NCBI RefSeq assembly: GCF_003325455.1
Contig: NZ_CP025198.1
Coordinates: 1,922,001 to 1,986,000, forward strand
Direction of reading: 5' to 3'
DNA: 64,000 bases
DNA from: Acidipropionibacterium virtanenii
GTDB taxonomy: Bacteria; Actinomycetota; Actinomycetes; Propionibacteriales; Propionibacteriaceae
This document shows positions 40,122-48,113 of this stretch, piece by piece (the first letter of the stretch is position 1; every line of letters begins with the position of its first letter). The position numbers and the translations under genes are program-made. The notes under the pieces are model-generated. The model had not been told where the DNA came from, did not search any database, and was given only the letters and a program-made list of their open reading frames with translations.

Positions 40122-41060
40122 TCAGACATCGGACTCGAAGGTGGTGCGCCCGCGCAGCTTGCGGGCCAGCTCATCATCGATGCCGTCGGCCAGCCGCGAC
40201 ATGGTGCGCACCCCCTGATGGAGGTGATCGGCCACGAACGGCCGGGCCATCAGCGACATGGTGACGAAGACCCGGTCCTGGTGCAGGGCGAAACGCCCGT
40301 AGCGCGACGCCACATTGATGTCGTTGAGCACCTCCACGGCCCGGGACCGGCCCTCGACGTCGTGAACCAGCACCGCGAACAGCAGCAGCTCCTCGGCGTC
40401 GGGGGTGGTGCGCACGAAGACCATCGTGGAACCGACCCGGATCGCGAAATCCCCCTCGGTGTCCCGGATCGGCTGGTGCCCGAACATCGCGGTGAGCTCG
40501 GCTGTCACCAGGCGTTCCAGATGGGCCTGGTCGGCGGGGATGATCGCCTCGACGGTCCGCTCCGAAGGTGTCTCGTGGACGGGTTGCGAGTCCGGCTGGA
40601 GTATCTCGGCGAGCTGATCGGGAGCCAGGAAGACGGGATGCTGAACGCCGAAGACGTCGCGCAGGGTGCTCACCCCCAACCGGGCCAGATCCTCGCTGGC
40701 CTCCTGGGACCGGTACACCCAGAAGTCCCTGCACGGGTGCTCCCCGTCGACATCGGGAGCCTGCCAGCCGAGATCGGCGAGATCCTCGGCCTGGGCGGGC
40801 GAGAGCCGGAAGGCCTCGCCGAGGCTCGCGTTGCTGGACGCCTGGGCCATGATCATCGGATCCTGGGAGGAGTCGGCCGGATCGTCCTGGGTGAAGCGGA
40901 CGAAGGGCGCCGGATCGGCGCTGGTCGACAGCGTCCCTATGGTCAGCTCCCCGTTGTCGTCGATGACCGAGATCACCTCGGCCAATCGGCTGGTGAACTG
41001 CGACCAGGCCTCCGTGGTGCTGCGATCCAGGTCGAACTCGAAATCCAGTGGCTCCTCCAT
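40122..41060 (-). CDS. YbjN/TY-Chap-like protein, possible chaperone-type
   Basis: The 312-residue cytoplasmic protein has two similar alpha/beta halves. The C-terminal half, with FAIRVGSTMVFVRTTPDAEELLLFAVLVHDV and the VEVLNDINVASRYGRFAL segment (positions about 215-275), resembles the YbjN or type III secretion chaperone-like fold known in Actinobacteria. Function is unknown. ATG 41060 stands 6 nt after TAGGTT without a ribosome-binding site, suggesting a leaderless mRNA. It is probably monocistronic. Confidence 0.7.
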   Translation of the reverse strand: MEEPLDFEFDLDRSTTEAWSQFTSRLAEVISVIDDNGELTIGTLSTSADPAPFVRFTQDDPADSSQDPMIMAQASSNASLGEAFRLSPAQAEDLADLGWQAPDVDGEHPCRDFWVYRSQEASEDLARLGVSTLRDVFGVQHPVFLAPDQLAEILQPDSQPVHETPSERTVEAIIPADQAHLERLVTAELTAMFGHQPIRDTEGDFAIRVGSTMVFVRTTPDAEELLLFAVLVHDVEGRSRAVEVLNDINVASRYGRFALHQDRVFVTMSLMARPFVADHLHQGVRTMSRLADGIDDELARKLRGRTTFESDV

Positions 41061-41066
41061 GGGGCC

Positions 41067-41072
41067 AACCTA
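41067..41072 (-). promoter_or_regulatory. -10 hexamer for a leaderless YbjN-like mRNA
   Basis: TAGGTT on the minus strand ends 6 nt before ATG 41060. Confidence 0.5.
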
Positions 41073-41133
41073 GCAACATCGCCGCCCCGGGCGCCGGGGC
41101 GATCGAGACCGACCGACGACGGTTGCCGGGCGT

Positions 41134-41715
41134 TCAGAAACTCGCCCTGTAGAAGTTCTGCCAGGATCGGCTGGCGGTCGGGCCGCGCTGGCCCTGGTAC
41201 CGGTTGCTCGTCGACGGGTCCGAGCCGTAGGGATGCTCGGCCGGGCTGGACAGGGCGAAGAAGCACAGCTGGCCGATCTTCATGCCGGGCCACAGGGCGA
41301 TGGGCAGGGTGGCGACGTTGGACAGCTCCAGGGTCACGTGGCCGGTGAAACCGGGGTCGATGAACCCGGCGGTGGAGTGGGTGAGCAGGCCCAGCCGGCC
41401 GAGCGACGACTTGCCCTCCAGGCGGGCGGCCAGGTGATCGGGGACGGTGACCTGCTCGCGGGTGGAGGCCAGCACGAACTCACCGGGGTGCAGCACGAAG
41501 GGCTCCTCGGGGGACTCCTCCACCAGATGGGTGAGCTCCGGCTGATCCTGGGACGGGTCGATCATCGGGTACTTGTGGTTGTCGAAGAGCCGGAAGTAGC
41601 GGTCCAGGCAGACGTCGACGCTGGAGGGCTGCACCAGGGCCGGGTCGTAGGGTTCCAGGACGATGCGCCCGGCATCGATCTCACTGCGGATCTCGCGGTC
41701 TGACAGAAGGCTCAC
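41134..41715 (-). CDS. dcd: dCTP deaminase, possibly bifunctional with dUTPase activity
   Basis: The 193-residue enzyme deaminates dCTP toward dUTP or dUMP for thymidylate synthesis. Family motifs are visible: [12 protein letters not shown] at the start, the [15 protein letters not shown] block, [18 protein letters not shown] with the catalytic Glu in LTLEL-type sequence following FIDPGFTG, and the C-terminal [14 protein letters not shown]. The mycobacterial homologue of this length is bifunctional, so the same is likely here. GTG 41715 follows TAGGGT by 7 nt without a ribosome-binding site. Confidence 0.94.
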   Translation of the reverse strand: MSLLSDREIRSEIDAGRIVLEPYDPALVQPSSVDVCLDRYFRLFDNHKYPMIDPSQDQPELTHLVEESPEEPFVLHPGEFVLASTREQVTVPDHLAARLEGKSSLGRLGLLTHSTAGFIDPGFTGHVTLELSNVATLPIALWPGMKIGQLCFFALSSPAEHPYGSDPSTSNRYQGQRGPTASRSWQNFYRASF

Positions 41716-41722
41716 GACCCCG

Positions 41723-41728
41723 ACCCTA
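41723..41728 (-). promoter_or_regulatory. -10 hexamer for a leaderless dcd mRNA
   Basis: TAGGGT on the minus strand ends 7 nt before GTG 41715. Confidence 0.5.
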
Positions 41729-41748
41729 CGGCAGATAGTCAGACGGGA

Positions 41749-41784
41749 ACGGCCCCGCGGACTCTGCCGAGTCCGCGGGGCCGT
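41749..41784 (-). terminator. Terminator of the nrdR-nrdJ unit
   Basis: A perfect 15-bp stem (41749-41763 with 41770-41784) with a 6-nt loop lies just past the nrdJ stop and before the dcd promoter. Confidence 0.75.
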
Positions 41785-41800
41785 TGTGCCAGGGCGACGA

Positions 41801-44665
41801 TCAGCTGCAGCCGCTGGTCGAGCCGCAGCCCTCGCACACGTAGCAGGAGCCCGAGGGGCGCATCTTCGTCCCGCAGGTCAGGCACAGCGGCGCGTCCACC
41901 GCCCGGCCCATCTTCTCCTCGAGCAGCTCGGCGCTGGTGTGCGCCCCGCCGACGTGCTCGGGAGCCGGAGCGGGATCGAAGAGCCCGGGCTGGGCGGCCC
42001 CGTCCTCATGCACCCGGATCCTGTCTCCGGCGGTCTCCTTGAGGGTCTCGGAGTCGATGAGCTCGGCCTCGTCCTCCTCCGAGAGGTAGGAGCCGGTCTC
42101 CACGTAGCGGGCCCGTTCGGCGGAGGTGTGGATGCCGAGTTCGGCGCGCTCGTCGAAGGACAGGTGATCCAGCGCCAGACGGCGGAAGATGTAGTCGATG
42201 ATCGACTGGGCGATCCTGATGTCGGAGTCGTCGGTCATCCCGGCGGGCTCGAACTTCATATTGGCGAACTTCTGGACGAAGCTCTCCAGCGGCACCCCGT
42301 ACTGCAGGCCGATCGAGATGGCGATTGAGAAGGCGTCCATCGCCCCGGCGAGGGTCGAGCCCTGCTTGCCGAGCTTGAGGAAGATCTCCCCCAGCCTCCC
42401 GTCCTCGTAGGCGCCGGTGGTGAGGTATCCGCCGGCACCCCCGACCTGGAAGCTCGTGGTGCGGGCGCTGCGGGACTTCGGCAGCCGCTGGCGGCGCGGC
42501 CGGTACTCGACGCGCACCTCGGGCTCGGGTGCGGCCTCCTCGGACTTGTTGTCGGTCTTCTCCACAGAGAGCGGCTGGCCCACCTTGCAGTTGTCGCGGT
42601 AGACGGCCAGGGCCTTCAGTCCCAGCTTCCATCCCTGCATGTAGACCTCGGCGATGTCCTCGACGGTGGCGGTCTCGGGCAGGTTCACGGTCTTGGAGAT
42701 GGCCCCGGACAGGAAGGGCTGGACGGCGGCCATCATCCGCACGTGGCCCATCGGGCGGATGAACCGCTCGCCCATCGCGCAGTCGAAGACCTCGTAATGG
42801 GCCTTGTCGAGATGGGGGGCGTCGATCACCGATCCGTGCTCGGCGATGTAGGCGACGATCTGGTCGGCGTCGTCCTTGGAGTAGCCGAGATTGGCCAGTG
42901 CCCGGGGCACCGTCTGGTTGACGATCTGCATCGAGGAGCCGTCGACCATCTTCTTGAACTTCACCAGGGAGAAGTCGGGCTCGATGCCGGTGGTGTCGCA
43001 GTCCATCATGAAGCCGATGGTTCCGGTCGGCGCCAGCACCGAGGCCTGCGCGTTGCGGAAGCCGTTCTCGGCGCCGAGCTCCACGACCTTGTCCCACTCG
43101 GCCTTCGCGGCCTCCAGCACGGCGGTGTCGTTGCGGTGCAGCGGGTGGACGTCGTTGTTGGCGTCGCGGTGCTTGCGCATCACGACCTGATGGGGTTCGG
43201 CATTGAGCGCGTAGCCCTTGTAGGGGCCGACCAGCCCGGCCAGCTCGGCGCTGCGGCGGTAGGCCACTCCGGTCATCAGCGAGGTGATGGCGGCGGCCAG
43301 GTTGCGTCCTCCCTGAGAGTCGTAGCCCAGGCCCATGGCCATCAGCAGGGCGCCGAGGTTGGCGTAGCCGATGCCCAGCTGACGGTAGTCGCGGGTGGTG
43401 GCGCCGATGGACTCTGTCGGGAAGTCGGCGAAGCAGATCGAGATGTCCATCGCGGTGATGACGATCTCGACGGCCCGGGTGAACCGGGCGACGTCGAAGG
43501 ACTCATCCTCACCGACGAACTTCAGCAGATTGAGGCTCGCAAGGTTGCACGACGAGTTGTCCAGGCTCATGTACTCCGAGCACGGGTTGGACGCGTTGAT
43601 CCGGCCCGAGTTCGGATCGGTGTGCCAGGCATTGATGGTGTCGTCGTACTGGAGGCCCGGGTCGGCGCACTCCCAGGCCGCCTTGGCGATCTTGTTGAAC
43701 AGGCCGCGGGCGTCGACCGTCTCGACGACCTGGCCCCGGTGGGTGCGCGAGGTCAGGCCGAACTTCTCGCCTCCCTCCACAGCCTTCATGAAGGCGTCGG
43801 AGACCCGGACGGAGTTGTTGGCGTTCTGGTACTGGACAGAGGCCATGTCCCGTCCGCCGATCTCCATGTCGAAACCGGCGTCGCGCAGCGCCCGGATCTT
43901 GTTCTCCTCGCGCGCCTTGGTCGCGACGAACTCCTCGATATCGGGGTGGTCCACATCCAGGACGACCATCTTGGCGGCCCGGCGGGTGGCGCCGCCGGAC
44001 TTGATGGTTCCGGCGGAGGCGTCGGCCCCGCGCATGAAGGAGACCGGGCCCGAGGCGGTGCCTCCCGAGGACAGCAGTTCCTTGGAGGAGCGGATTCGCG
44101 AGATGTTGACCCCGGCGCCGGAGCCTCCCTTGAAGATGAATCCCTCCTCGGTGTACCAGTTCAGGATCGACTCCATCGAGTCATCGACCGAGAGGATGAA
44201 GCAGGCGCTGACCTGCTGCTTGCTGCTGGTCCCGACGTTGAACCAGACCGGCGAGTTGAAACTGAAGTACTGATGGATCAGCAGCCAGGTCAGCTCCTCG
44301 GCGTAGACCTGGGCGTCGTCCTTGGAGGCGAAGTAGCCGTTCCCCAGGCCGGAGTCGACATAGGTCCTGACGACCCGGTCGACCAGGGTCTTGAGGCTGT
44401 CCTCGCGGTTCGGGGAGCCCATGGCCCCGCGGAAGTACTTGTTGGTGACGATGGTGGAGGCATTGGCGCTCCAGAAGTCGGGGAACTCGACGCCGCGCTG
44501 CTCGAACACGGTCTCGCCGGTCCGCCAGTTCTTCTGGATGACGTCGCGGCGCTCCCAGGTCACCTCGTCATAGGGATGCACCCCCTCCGTGCTGAAGACC
44601 CTGCGGACGTGCATGCCCTTGGGAGGGCGTGTCGTCCTGCGTGGTGTCGCCTTGGTCTCGGTCAT
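41801..44665 (-). CDS. nrdJ: Vitamin B12-dependent ribonucleotide reductase (class II)
   Basis: This 954-residue class II enzyme reduces ribonucleotides using adenosylcobalamin, independent of oxygen. Active-site blocks are visible ([63 protein letters not shown]). The C-terminal tail carries CLTCGTKM and [14 protein letters not shown], which combine zinc-ribbon-like cysteines with the redox-shuttle cysteines. ATG 44665 follows GAAGGA. It lies 124 nt behind nrdR on the same strand, so both are probably under the tandem NrdR boxes upstream of nrdR. No cobalamin riboswitch is recognisable. Confidence 0.96.
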   Translation of the reverse strand: MTETKATPRRTTRPPKGMHVRRVFSTEGVHPYDEVTWERRDVIQKNWRTGETVFEQRGVEFPDFWSANASTIVTNKYFRGAMGSPNREDSLKTLVDRVVRTYVDSGLGNGYFASKDDAQVYAEELTWLLIHQYFSFNSPVWFNVGTSSKQQVSACFILSVDDSMESILNWYTEEGFIFKGGSGAGVNISRIRSSKELLSSGGTASGPVSFMRGADASAGTIKSGGATRRAAKMVVLDVDHPDIEEFVATKAREENKIRALRDAGFDMEIGGRDMASVQYQNANNSVRVSDAFMKAVEGGEKFGLTSRTHRGQVVETVDARGLFNKIAKAAWECADPGLQYDDTINAWHTDPNSGRINASNPCSEYMSLDNSSCNLASLNLLKFVGEDESFDVARFTRAVEIVITAMDISICFADFPTESIGATTRDYRQLGIGYANLGALLMAMGLGYDSQGGRNLAAAITSLMTGVAYRRSAELAGLVGPYKGYALNAEPHQVVMRKHRDANNDVHPLHRNDTAVLEAAKAEWDKVVELGAENGFRNAQASVLAPTGTIGFMMDCDTTGIEPDFSLVKFKKMVDGSSMQIVNQTVPRALANLGYSKDDADQIVAYIAEHGSVIDAPHLDKAHYEVFDCAMGERFIRPMGHVRMMAAVQPFLSGAISKTVNLPETATVEDIAEVYMQGWKLGLKALAVYRDNCKVGQPLSVEKTDNKSEEAAPEPEVRVEYRPRRQRLPKSRSARTTSFQVGGAGGYLTTGAYEDGRLGEIFLKLGKQGSTLAGAMDAFSIAISIGLQYGVPLESFVQKFANMKFEPAGMTDDSDIRIAQSIIDYIFRRLALDHLSFDERAELGIHTSAERARYVETGSYLSEEDEAELIDSETLKETAGDRIRVHEDGAAQPGLFDPAPAPEHVGGAHTSAELLEEKMGRAVDAPLCLTCGTKMRPSGSCYVCEGCGSTSGCS

Positions 44666-44707
44666 GGCTGTCCTTCGGTCTCTTCGAGGTGTGGTCTTCA
44701 GTTGTTC

Positions 44708-44723
44708 AGTGAGGAATCTCACA
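44708..44723. promoter_or_regulatory. CRP-like site between nrdR and nrdJ
   Basis: AGTGAGGAATCTCACA matches TGTGA-N6-TCACA at 9 of 10 defined positions and contains a GTGAG/CTCAC hairpin. It lies 43-58 nt upstream of the nrdJ start. Confidence 0.4.
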
Positions 44724-44789
44724 TTTTTACGCTGTATCGACGGCGGACAGGATCCCGGGCCACGCCTGAGCCGGACCACCGCGACCTGG

Positions 44790-45305
44790 TCAGAACAGGG
44801 GCTGGTTCGGTGAGTCCTTGCCCGGTCTCGTGGTCTGCGTCACGGACGCCGGTGGAGCGTCCACGTCGGTCCGCAGCCGGTCGATCTCAACGGCGAAGTC
44901 GTCGATGGTGTCGTAATTGCGATACACGGATGCGAACCGCAAATAGGCGATCGGATCCAGTTCCCGCAGCGGCCCGAGGATCGCCAGTCCCACCTGATCG
45001 GTCGGGATCTCGGCCATCCCGCCGGCCCTCAGGCTGTCCTCGACCCGCTGACCCAGCAGCGCCAGGTCCGAGTCGCTGACAGGCCTTCCCTTGCAGGCCT
45101 TTCTGACCCCGGCCACGACCTTGTCCCGATTGAACGGCTCCTCACTGCCATTGCGCTTGCGGACCGTCATCTGCATCCGCTCGATGGTGGTGAAGCGACG
45201 CTCGCACATCGGGCACTGACGCCTCCTGCGGATCGCCAGCCCGTCCTCGCAGACCCGCGAGTCGAGCACCCGGGAGTCGTCGTGCTGACAGAAAGGACAC
45301 CGCAT
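44790..45305 (-). CDS. nrdR: Transcriptional repressor NrdR
   Basis: The 171-residue protein senses (d)ATP and represses ribonucleotide reductase genes. The N-terminal zinc ribbon has CPFC (3-6) and CPMC near 31-34, with [15 protein letters not shown]. The ATP-cone follows from about 47 ([24 protein letters not shown], here summarised by its KRNGS and FDRDK-like elements). ATG 45305 has GGGAGGAG. Its own promoter carries two NrdR boxes, so autoregulation together with nrdJ is expected. Confidence 0.96.
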   Translation of the reverse strand: MRCPFCQHDDSRVLDSRVCEDGLAIRRRRQCPMCERRFTTIERMQMTVRKRNGSEEPFNRDKVVAGVRKACKGRPVSDSDLALLGQRVEDSLRAGGMAEIPTDQVGLAILGPLRELDPIAYLRFASVYRNYDTIDDFAVEIDRLRTDVDAPPASVTQTTRPGKDSPNQPLF

Positions 45306-45410
45306 CCCGACTCCTCCCGTGATCTCCCCGACCTGTCCGCCGGTCATCCGCGGACCACGCCCGGCATCCCCGGACGCGGCGCCCACTTTAGCGCGGTGGA
45401 GCCCACTTCA

Positions 45411-45426
45411 CCACTACCGCTAGGGA
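45411..45426 (-). promoter_or_regulatory. NrdR box 2 (weaker)
   Basis: CCACTACCGCTAGGGA matches the ACACTATATCTAGTGT-like consensus at 10 of 16 positions. It starts exactly 31 bp from the strong box, the spacing found in characterised NrdR operators. Confidence 0.6.
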
Positions 45427-45441
45427 ATGACTCCGCCTCTG

Positions 45442-45457
45442 GCACTAGATATGGTGT
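45442..45457 (-). promoter_or_regulatory. NrdR box 1 (strong)
   Basis: On the minus strand ACACCATATCTAGTGC is a near-consensus NrdR box. It lies just downstream of the predicted start point, where bound NrdR would block transcription. Confidence 0.8.
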
Positions 45458-45471
45458 TTGTCGGGATTTCG

Positions 45472-45500
45472 GTCCTAGCGTGTCGGTGTCTCCGCGTCAA
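45472..45500 (-). promoter_or_regulatory. nrdR-nrdJ promoter
   Basis: On the minus strand TTGACG (45500-45495) and TAGGAC (45477-45472) are separated by 17 nt. The NrdR boxes begin 14 nt past the -10. Confidence 0.6.
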
Positions 45501-45510
45501 GTGGACACCC

Positions 45511-45861
45511 TCACGGGATCTGGCCCTGCCACACCATCGCCAATCTCCACAGCGCCACGACGACCCCCGTGGCAAGCAGTGTCATCACGGCTGCTGCGGC
45601 CGTGCTCCAGATCCACTCCGGGATCGGCCCTCGGCTGAATCTCCAACTCCCCCCGAAGACCTGGCGGTCCGGCACCGCCAGGACCGGCGCGGCCGCCTCG
45701 AGCCGAGCCCGATCGATGACGACCGCGTGCTCATACTCCTGTCTGATCTCCTCGATGGCGGGCCATGGCCCCACCACCACTGTTCCCACCGTTGTTCCCG
45801 GGGGCCGGTTCCGGGCTCTGCCCGGCCCGTCCTCGCCCCACGTGTACGCCTGCGCGCTCAT
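45511..45861 (-). CDS. Small single-pass membrane protein of unknown function
   Basis: The 116-residue protein is not recognised. It has a Gly/Pro/Arg-rich first third, a beta strand TVGTVVVGPW, a helical EEIRQEYEHAVVIDRARLEAA segment (position about 35-55), and one transmembrane helix near residues 88-110 that ends with VVVALWRLAMVW; the C-terminus is six residues beyond. ATG 45861 follows GAGGAGGGCG, which supports translation. It sits between dinG and nrdR where mycobacteria carry a LysM-type gene and lexA, but it has no LysM domain. Confidence 0.6.
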   Translation of the reverse strand: MSAQAYTWGEDGPGRARNRPPGTTVGTVVVGPWPAIEEIRQEYEHAVVIDRARLEAAAPVLAVPDRQVFGGSWRFSRGPIPEWIWSTAAAAVMTLLATGVVVALWRLAMVWQGQIP

Positions 45862-46055
45862 CGGACGCCCTCCTCGGTCTGCTCCGGGCCATCCGCCCGG
45901 CACACCAGACATCGAACAGGGGAGCACTGACAAGTTTTTCAATGGAGGAGACAACTCCTCCACGTCGCTTCGCTCCTGCCTCCTCGAACGGGTCAGGTCT
46001 GCGGTCGCGTGCGGCTACTCCTCCACGTCGCTTCGCTCCTGCCTCCTCGAACGGG
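45862..46055. other. Intergenic region with duplicated repeat units in the usual lexA position
   Basis: This 194-nt region holds a 7-bp perfect hairpin GGAGGAG-ACAA-CTCCTCC (45944-45961) and two copies of a dispersed repeat. No further gene is visible. It is where many Actinobacteria have lexA between nrdR and dinG. Confidence 0.6.
45950..45999 (-). repeat. Dispersed ~50-bp repeat, copy B
   Basis: This block shares a perfect 45-bp direct repeat (45954-45998) with copy C, period 63 bp, and about 86% identity with copy A at 13261-13310. In one minus-strand frame it reads RSRRQERSDVEE. Confidence 0.8.
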
Positions 46056-46061
46056 TCAGGT
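46017..46061 (-). repeat. Dispersed repeat, copy C, overlapping the dinG stop
   Basis: This 45-bp block is identical to 45954-45998. Its promoter-distal start includes the dinG stop codon (46056-46058), so the repeat begins inside the gene end. Confidence 0.8.
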
Positions 46062-48113
46062 GGCCTCGTTCAGCCTGCGCAGGGCGCCGATCGCGGTCTC
46101 CCGGTCGGTGGTCGTCCAGAATCCGGGCATCGAGGCCAGCAGGAAGGATCCGTACCGGGCGGTGAACAGGCGAGGATCCAGCACCGCGACCACGCCCCGG
46201 TCGTCACCGCGCCGGATCAGGCGCCCCGAGCCCTGGGCCAGCAGCAGCGCGGCGTGACCCGCCGAGACCGTCATGAAGCCGTTGCCTCCGGCGGATGTGA
46301 CGGCCTGGGAGCGGGCCTGCATGAGCGGATCGTCGGGCCTTGGGAAGGGGATCTTGTCGATGACGACCAGGCGACAGGTGTCGCCGGGGACGTCGACACC
46401 CTGCCACAGGGAGAGAGTCCCGAACAGGCAGGCCTTCGGATCGGCGATGAACTGCCGCGTGAGGCCGGCCAGGTGCCCCTCCCCCTGGCAGAGCACCGGC
46501 AGGGAGGGCAGAGCCTTGCGGACGTGCCCGGCGGCCGCCACTGCGCTGCGCTGGGAGGCGAACAGTCCGAGAGTCCGGCCACCGGCCGCCCAGATGAGTT
46601 CGGCCAGGTCGTCGAGGGCAGGCCGGGAGATGCCGTCGCGGCCCGGGCGAGGAAGCTCGCGTCCGACGTAGAGGATGCCCTGGCTGCGGTAGTCGAACGG
46701 GGAGCCGACGTCGACCCCCCGCCAGGCCATCTCGGTCTCGAGCACCTCGGGGGTCCCCTGCACGCGCTCTGCCGGTTGGAGCCCGACGTCGCGGGCCACT
46801 GCGGTGAAATCCCCGCCGATCCTCAGGGTAGCGGAGGTGAACACGGTCGTGGTCTCGGTGAGCACGCTGGCCCGCATCAGGCCGGCGACCTTGAGCGGGG
46901 CCACCTGGGCGGCCCGCCCGGCGTACTCGGACTCGCTGATCCACACGACGTCGGCGGCGGCCAGGTTCGCGATCCGCTCGGCGGTCTCGAAGATCTCACG
47001 GACGGCCCCCTGCGCCTGGACCCGTTCCGCGCCGGCTGTTTCGGACTCCCCGTCATCGCCCCGCCCCAGGACGGACAGGGCCTGGCGGGACAGATCGCGC
47101 AGGGTCTGGGCGGCATGGATCAGTGAGCATTCGGGATCGGTGACCCGGCCGGGTTCGGTGGCCTCGAGGGCCTCGCCGAGCACATCGGACTGATCGAGCA
47201 GGTCCGCCGCCAGGTTGTCGTCGAGCCAGGAGGCGGCGCGCCGGGCCACCGTGTTCACCAGGGACGGCGCGAGAGTGGCGCTGGCCGCGCCGGTGAACCG
47301 GTCGACGACCTCATGGGCCTCGTCGACGATGACGACGTCGTGCTCGGGCAGCACGGTGCCGCCGTTCAGGGCGTCGATGGCCAGCAGGGCGTGGTTGGTG
47401 ACCACCAGGTCCGCCTGCCGGGCCCTCTCGCGTGCGGCCTCGAAGAGGCACTCGTCATGGAAGACGCATCGGGCGCCCAGGCACTCGCGCATCGGCACCG
47501 AGACCTGCGCCCAGGCCCGCGGGGAGTGGTCGGGGGCGTCGTCGCGGTCCCCGAGCTCGTGATGGGCGGCCTGGTCCTCGGCCCACTCGCGCAGCATCAC
47601 GACCTCGGCGCCGAGTTCGGAGTCGGTGCCCGAGCGGGACTGCTCGGTGAGCTGCTCACCGGTCAGCAGAGCGTCCTGATCGGGTCGGGCACCGTCGCGC
47701 ACCCGGTACAGGCAGGCGTGGTTGGAGCGGCCCTTGAGGACAGCGGTCCGGGGCCGTCGCGGCAGGACCTTCTCGGCGGCCGACAGGACCGCCGGAATGT
47801 CCTTGTGGGCCAGCTGCGCCTGAAGGGCCAGGGTGGCGGTGGCCACCACCACTCGGTTCTCCTGGGCCACCGCGTGGGCGAGGGCCGGAGCCAGGTAGCC
47901 CAGGGACTTGCCGGTCCCGGTGCCGGCCTGGACGAGCAGGTGTACTCCGTCGGCCAGGGCGCCGGCCACCGCGTCGGCCATCTCGATCTGGCCGGGCCTG
48001 GGGCTCCCGCCGATCCCCTCCACGGCCCGTCGCAGCACCTCGAGATGATCCTCGGGACGCCGGTGATCAGCGGAGCCGGTGCGGGTTGCGGTGTCCTCGG
48101 ACTCCTCACTCAC
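46056..48113 (-). CDS. dinG: DinG-family ATP-dependent DNA helicase
   Basis: The 685-residue XPD-like superfamily 2 helicase has Walker A QAGTGTGKSLGYLAP near 54-66, cysteines for a [4Fe-4S] cluster (NHACLYR, then CLGARCVFHDECLF), the DEAH box in VIVDEAHEVVDRF, and the C-terminal motif VI region LLLAQGSGRLIRRGDDRG. It unwinds DNA with 5' overhangs or R-loops. GTG 48113 is taken as the start, overlapping the hflX stop by 8 bp. Its stop lies inside a dispersed repeat. No LexA box was found in front of the operon. Confidence 0.9.
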   Translation of the reverse strand: MSEESEDTATRTGSADHRRPEDHLEVLRRAVEGIGGSPRPGQIEMADAVAGALADGVHLLVQAGTGTGKSLGYLAPALAHAVAQENRVVVATATLALQAQLAHKDIPAVLSAAEKVLPRRPRTAVLKGRSNHACLYRVRDGARPDQDALLTGEQLTEQSRSGTDSELGAEVVMLREWAEDQAAHHELGDRDDAPDHSPRAWAQVSVPMRECLGARCVFHDECLFEAARERARQADLVVTNHALLAIDALNGGTVLPEHDVVIVDEAHEVVDRFTGAASATLAPSLVNTVARRAASWLDDNLAADLLDQSDVLGEALEATEPGRVTDPECSLIHAAQTLRDLSRQALSVLGRGDDGESETAGAERVQAQGAVREIFETAERIANLAAADVVWISESEYAGRAAQVAPLKVAGLMRASVLTETTTVFTSATLRIGGDFTAVARDVGLQPAERVQGTPEVLETEMAWRGVDVGSPFDYRSQGILYVGRELPRPGRDGISRPALDDLAELIWAAGGRTLGLFASQRSAVAAAGHVRKALPSLPVLCQGEGHLAGLTRQFIADPKACLFGTLSLWQGVDVPGDTCRLVVIDKIPFPRPDDPLMQARSQAVTSAGGNGFMTVSAGHAALLLAQGSGRLIRRGDDRGVVAVLDPRLFTARYGSFLLASMPGFWTTTDRETAIGALRRLNEAT

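Noticed and set aside
44666-44789. Cobalamin riboswitch ahead of nrdJ
   Set aside because: The gap is only 124 nt and I cannot find a B12-box-like core; the NrdR boxes already explain control.
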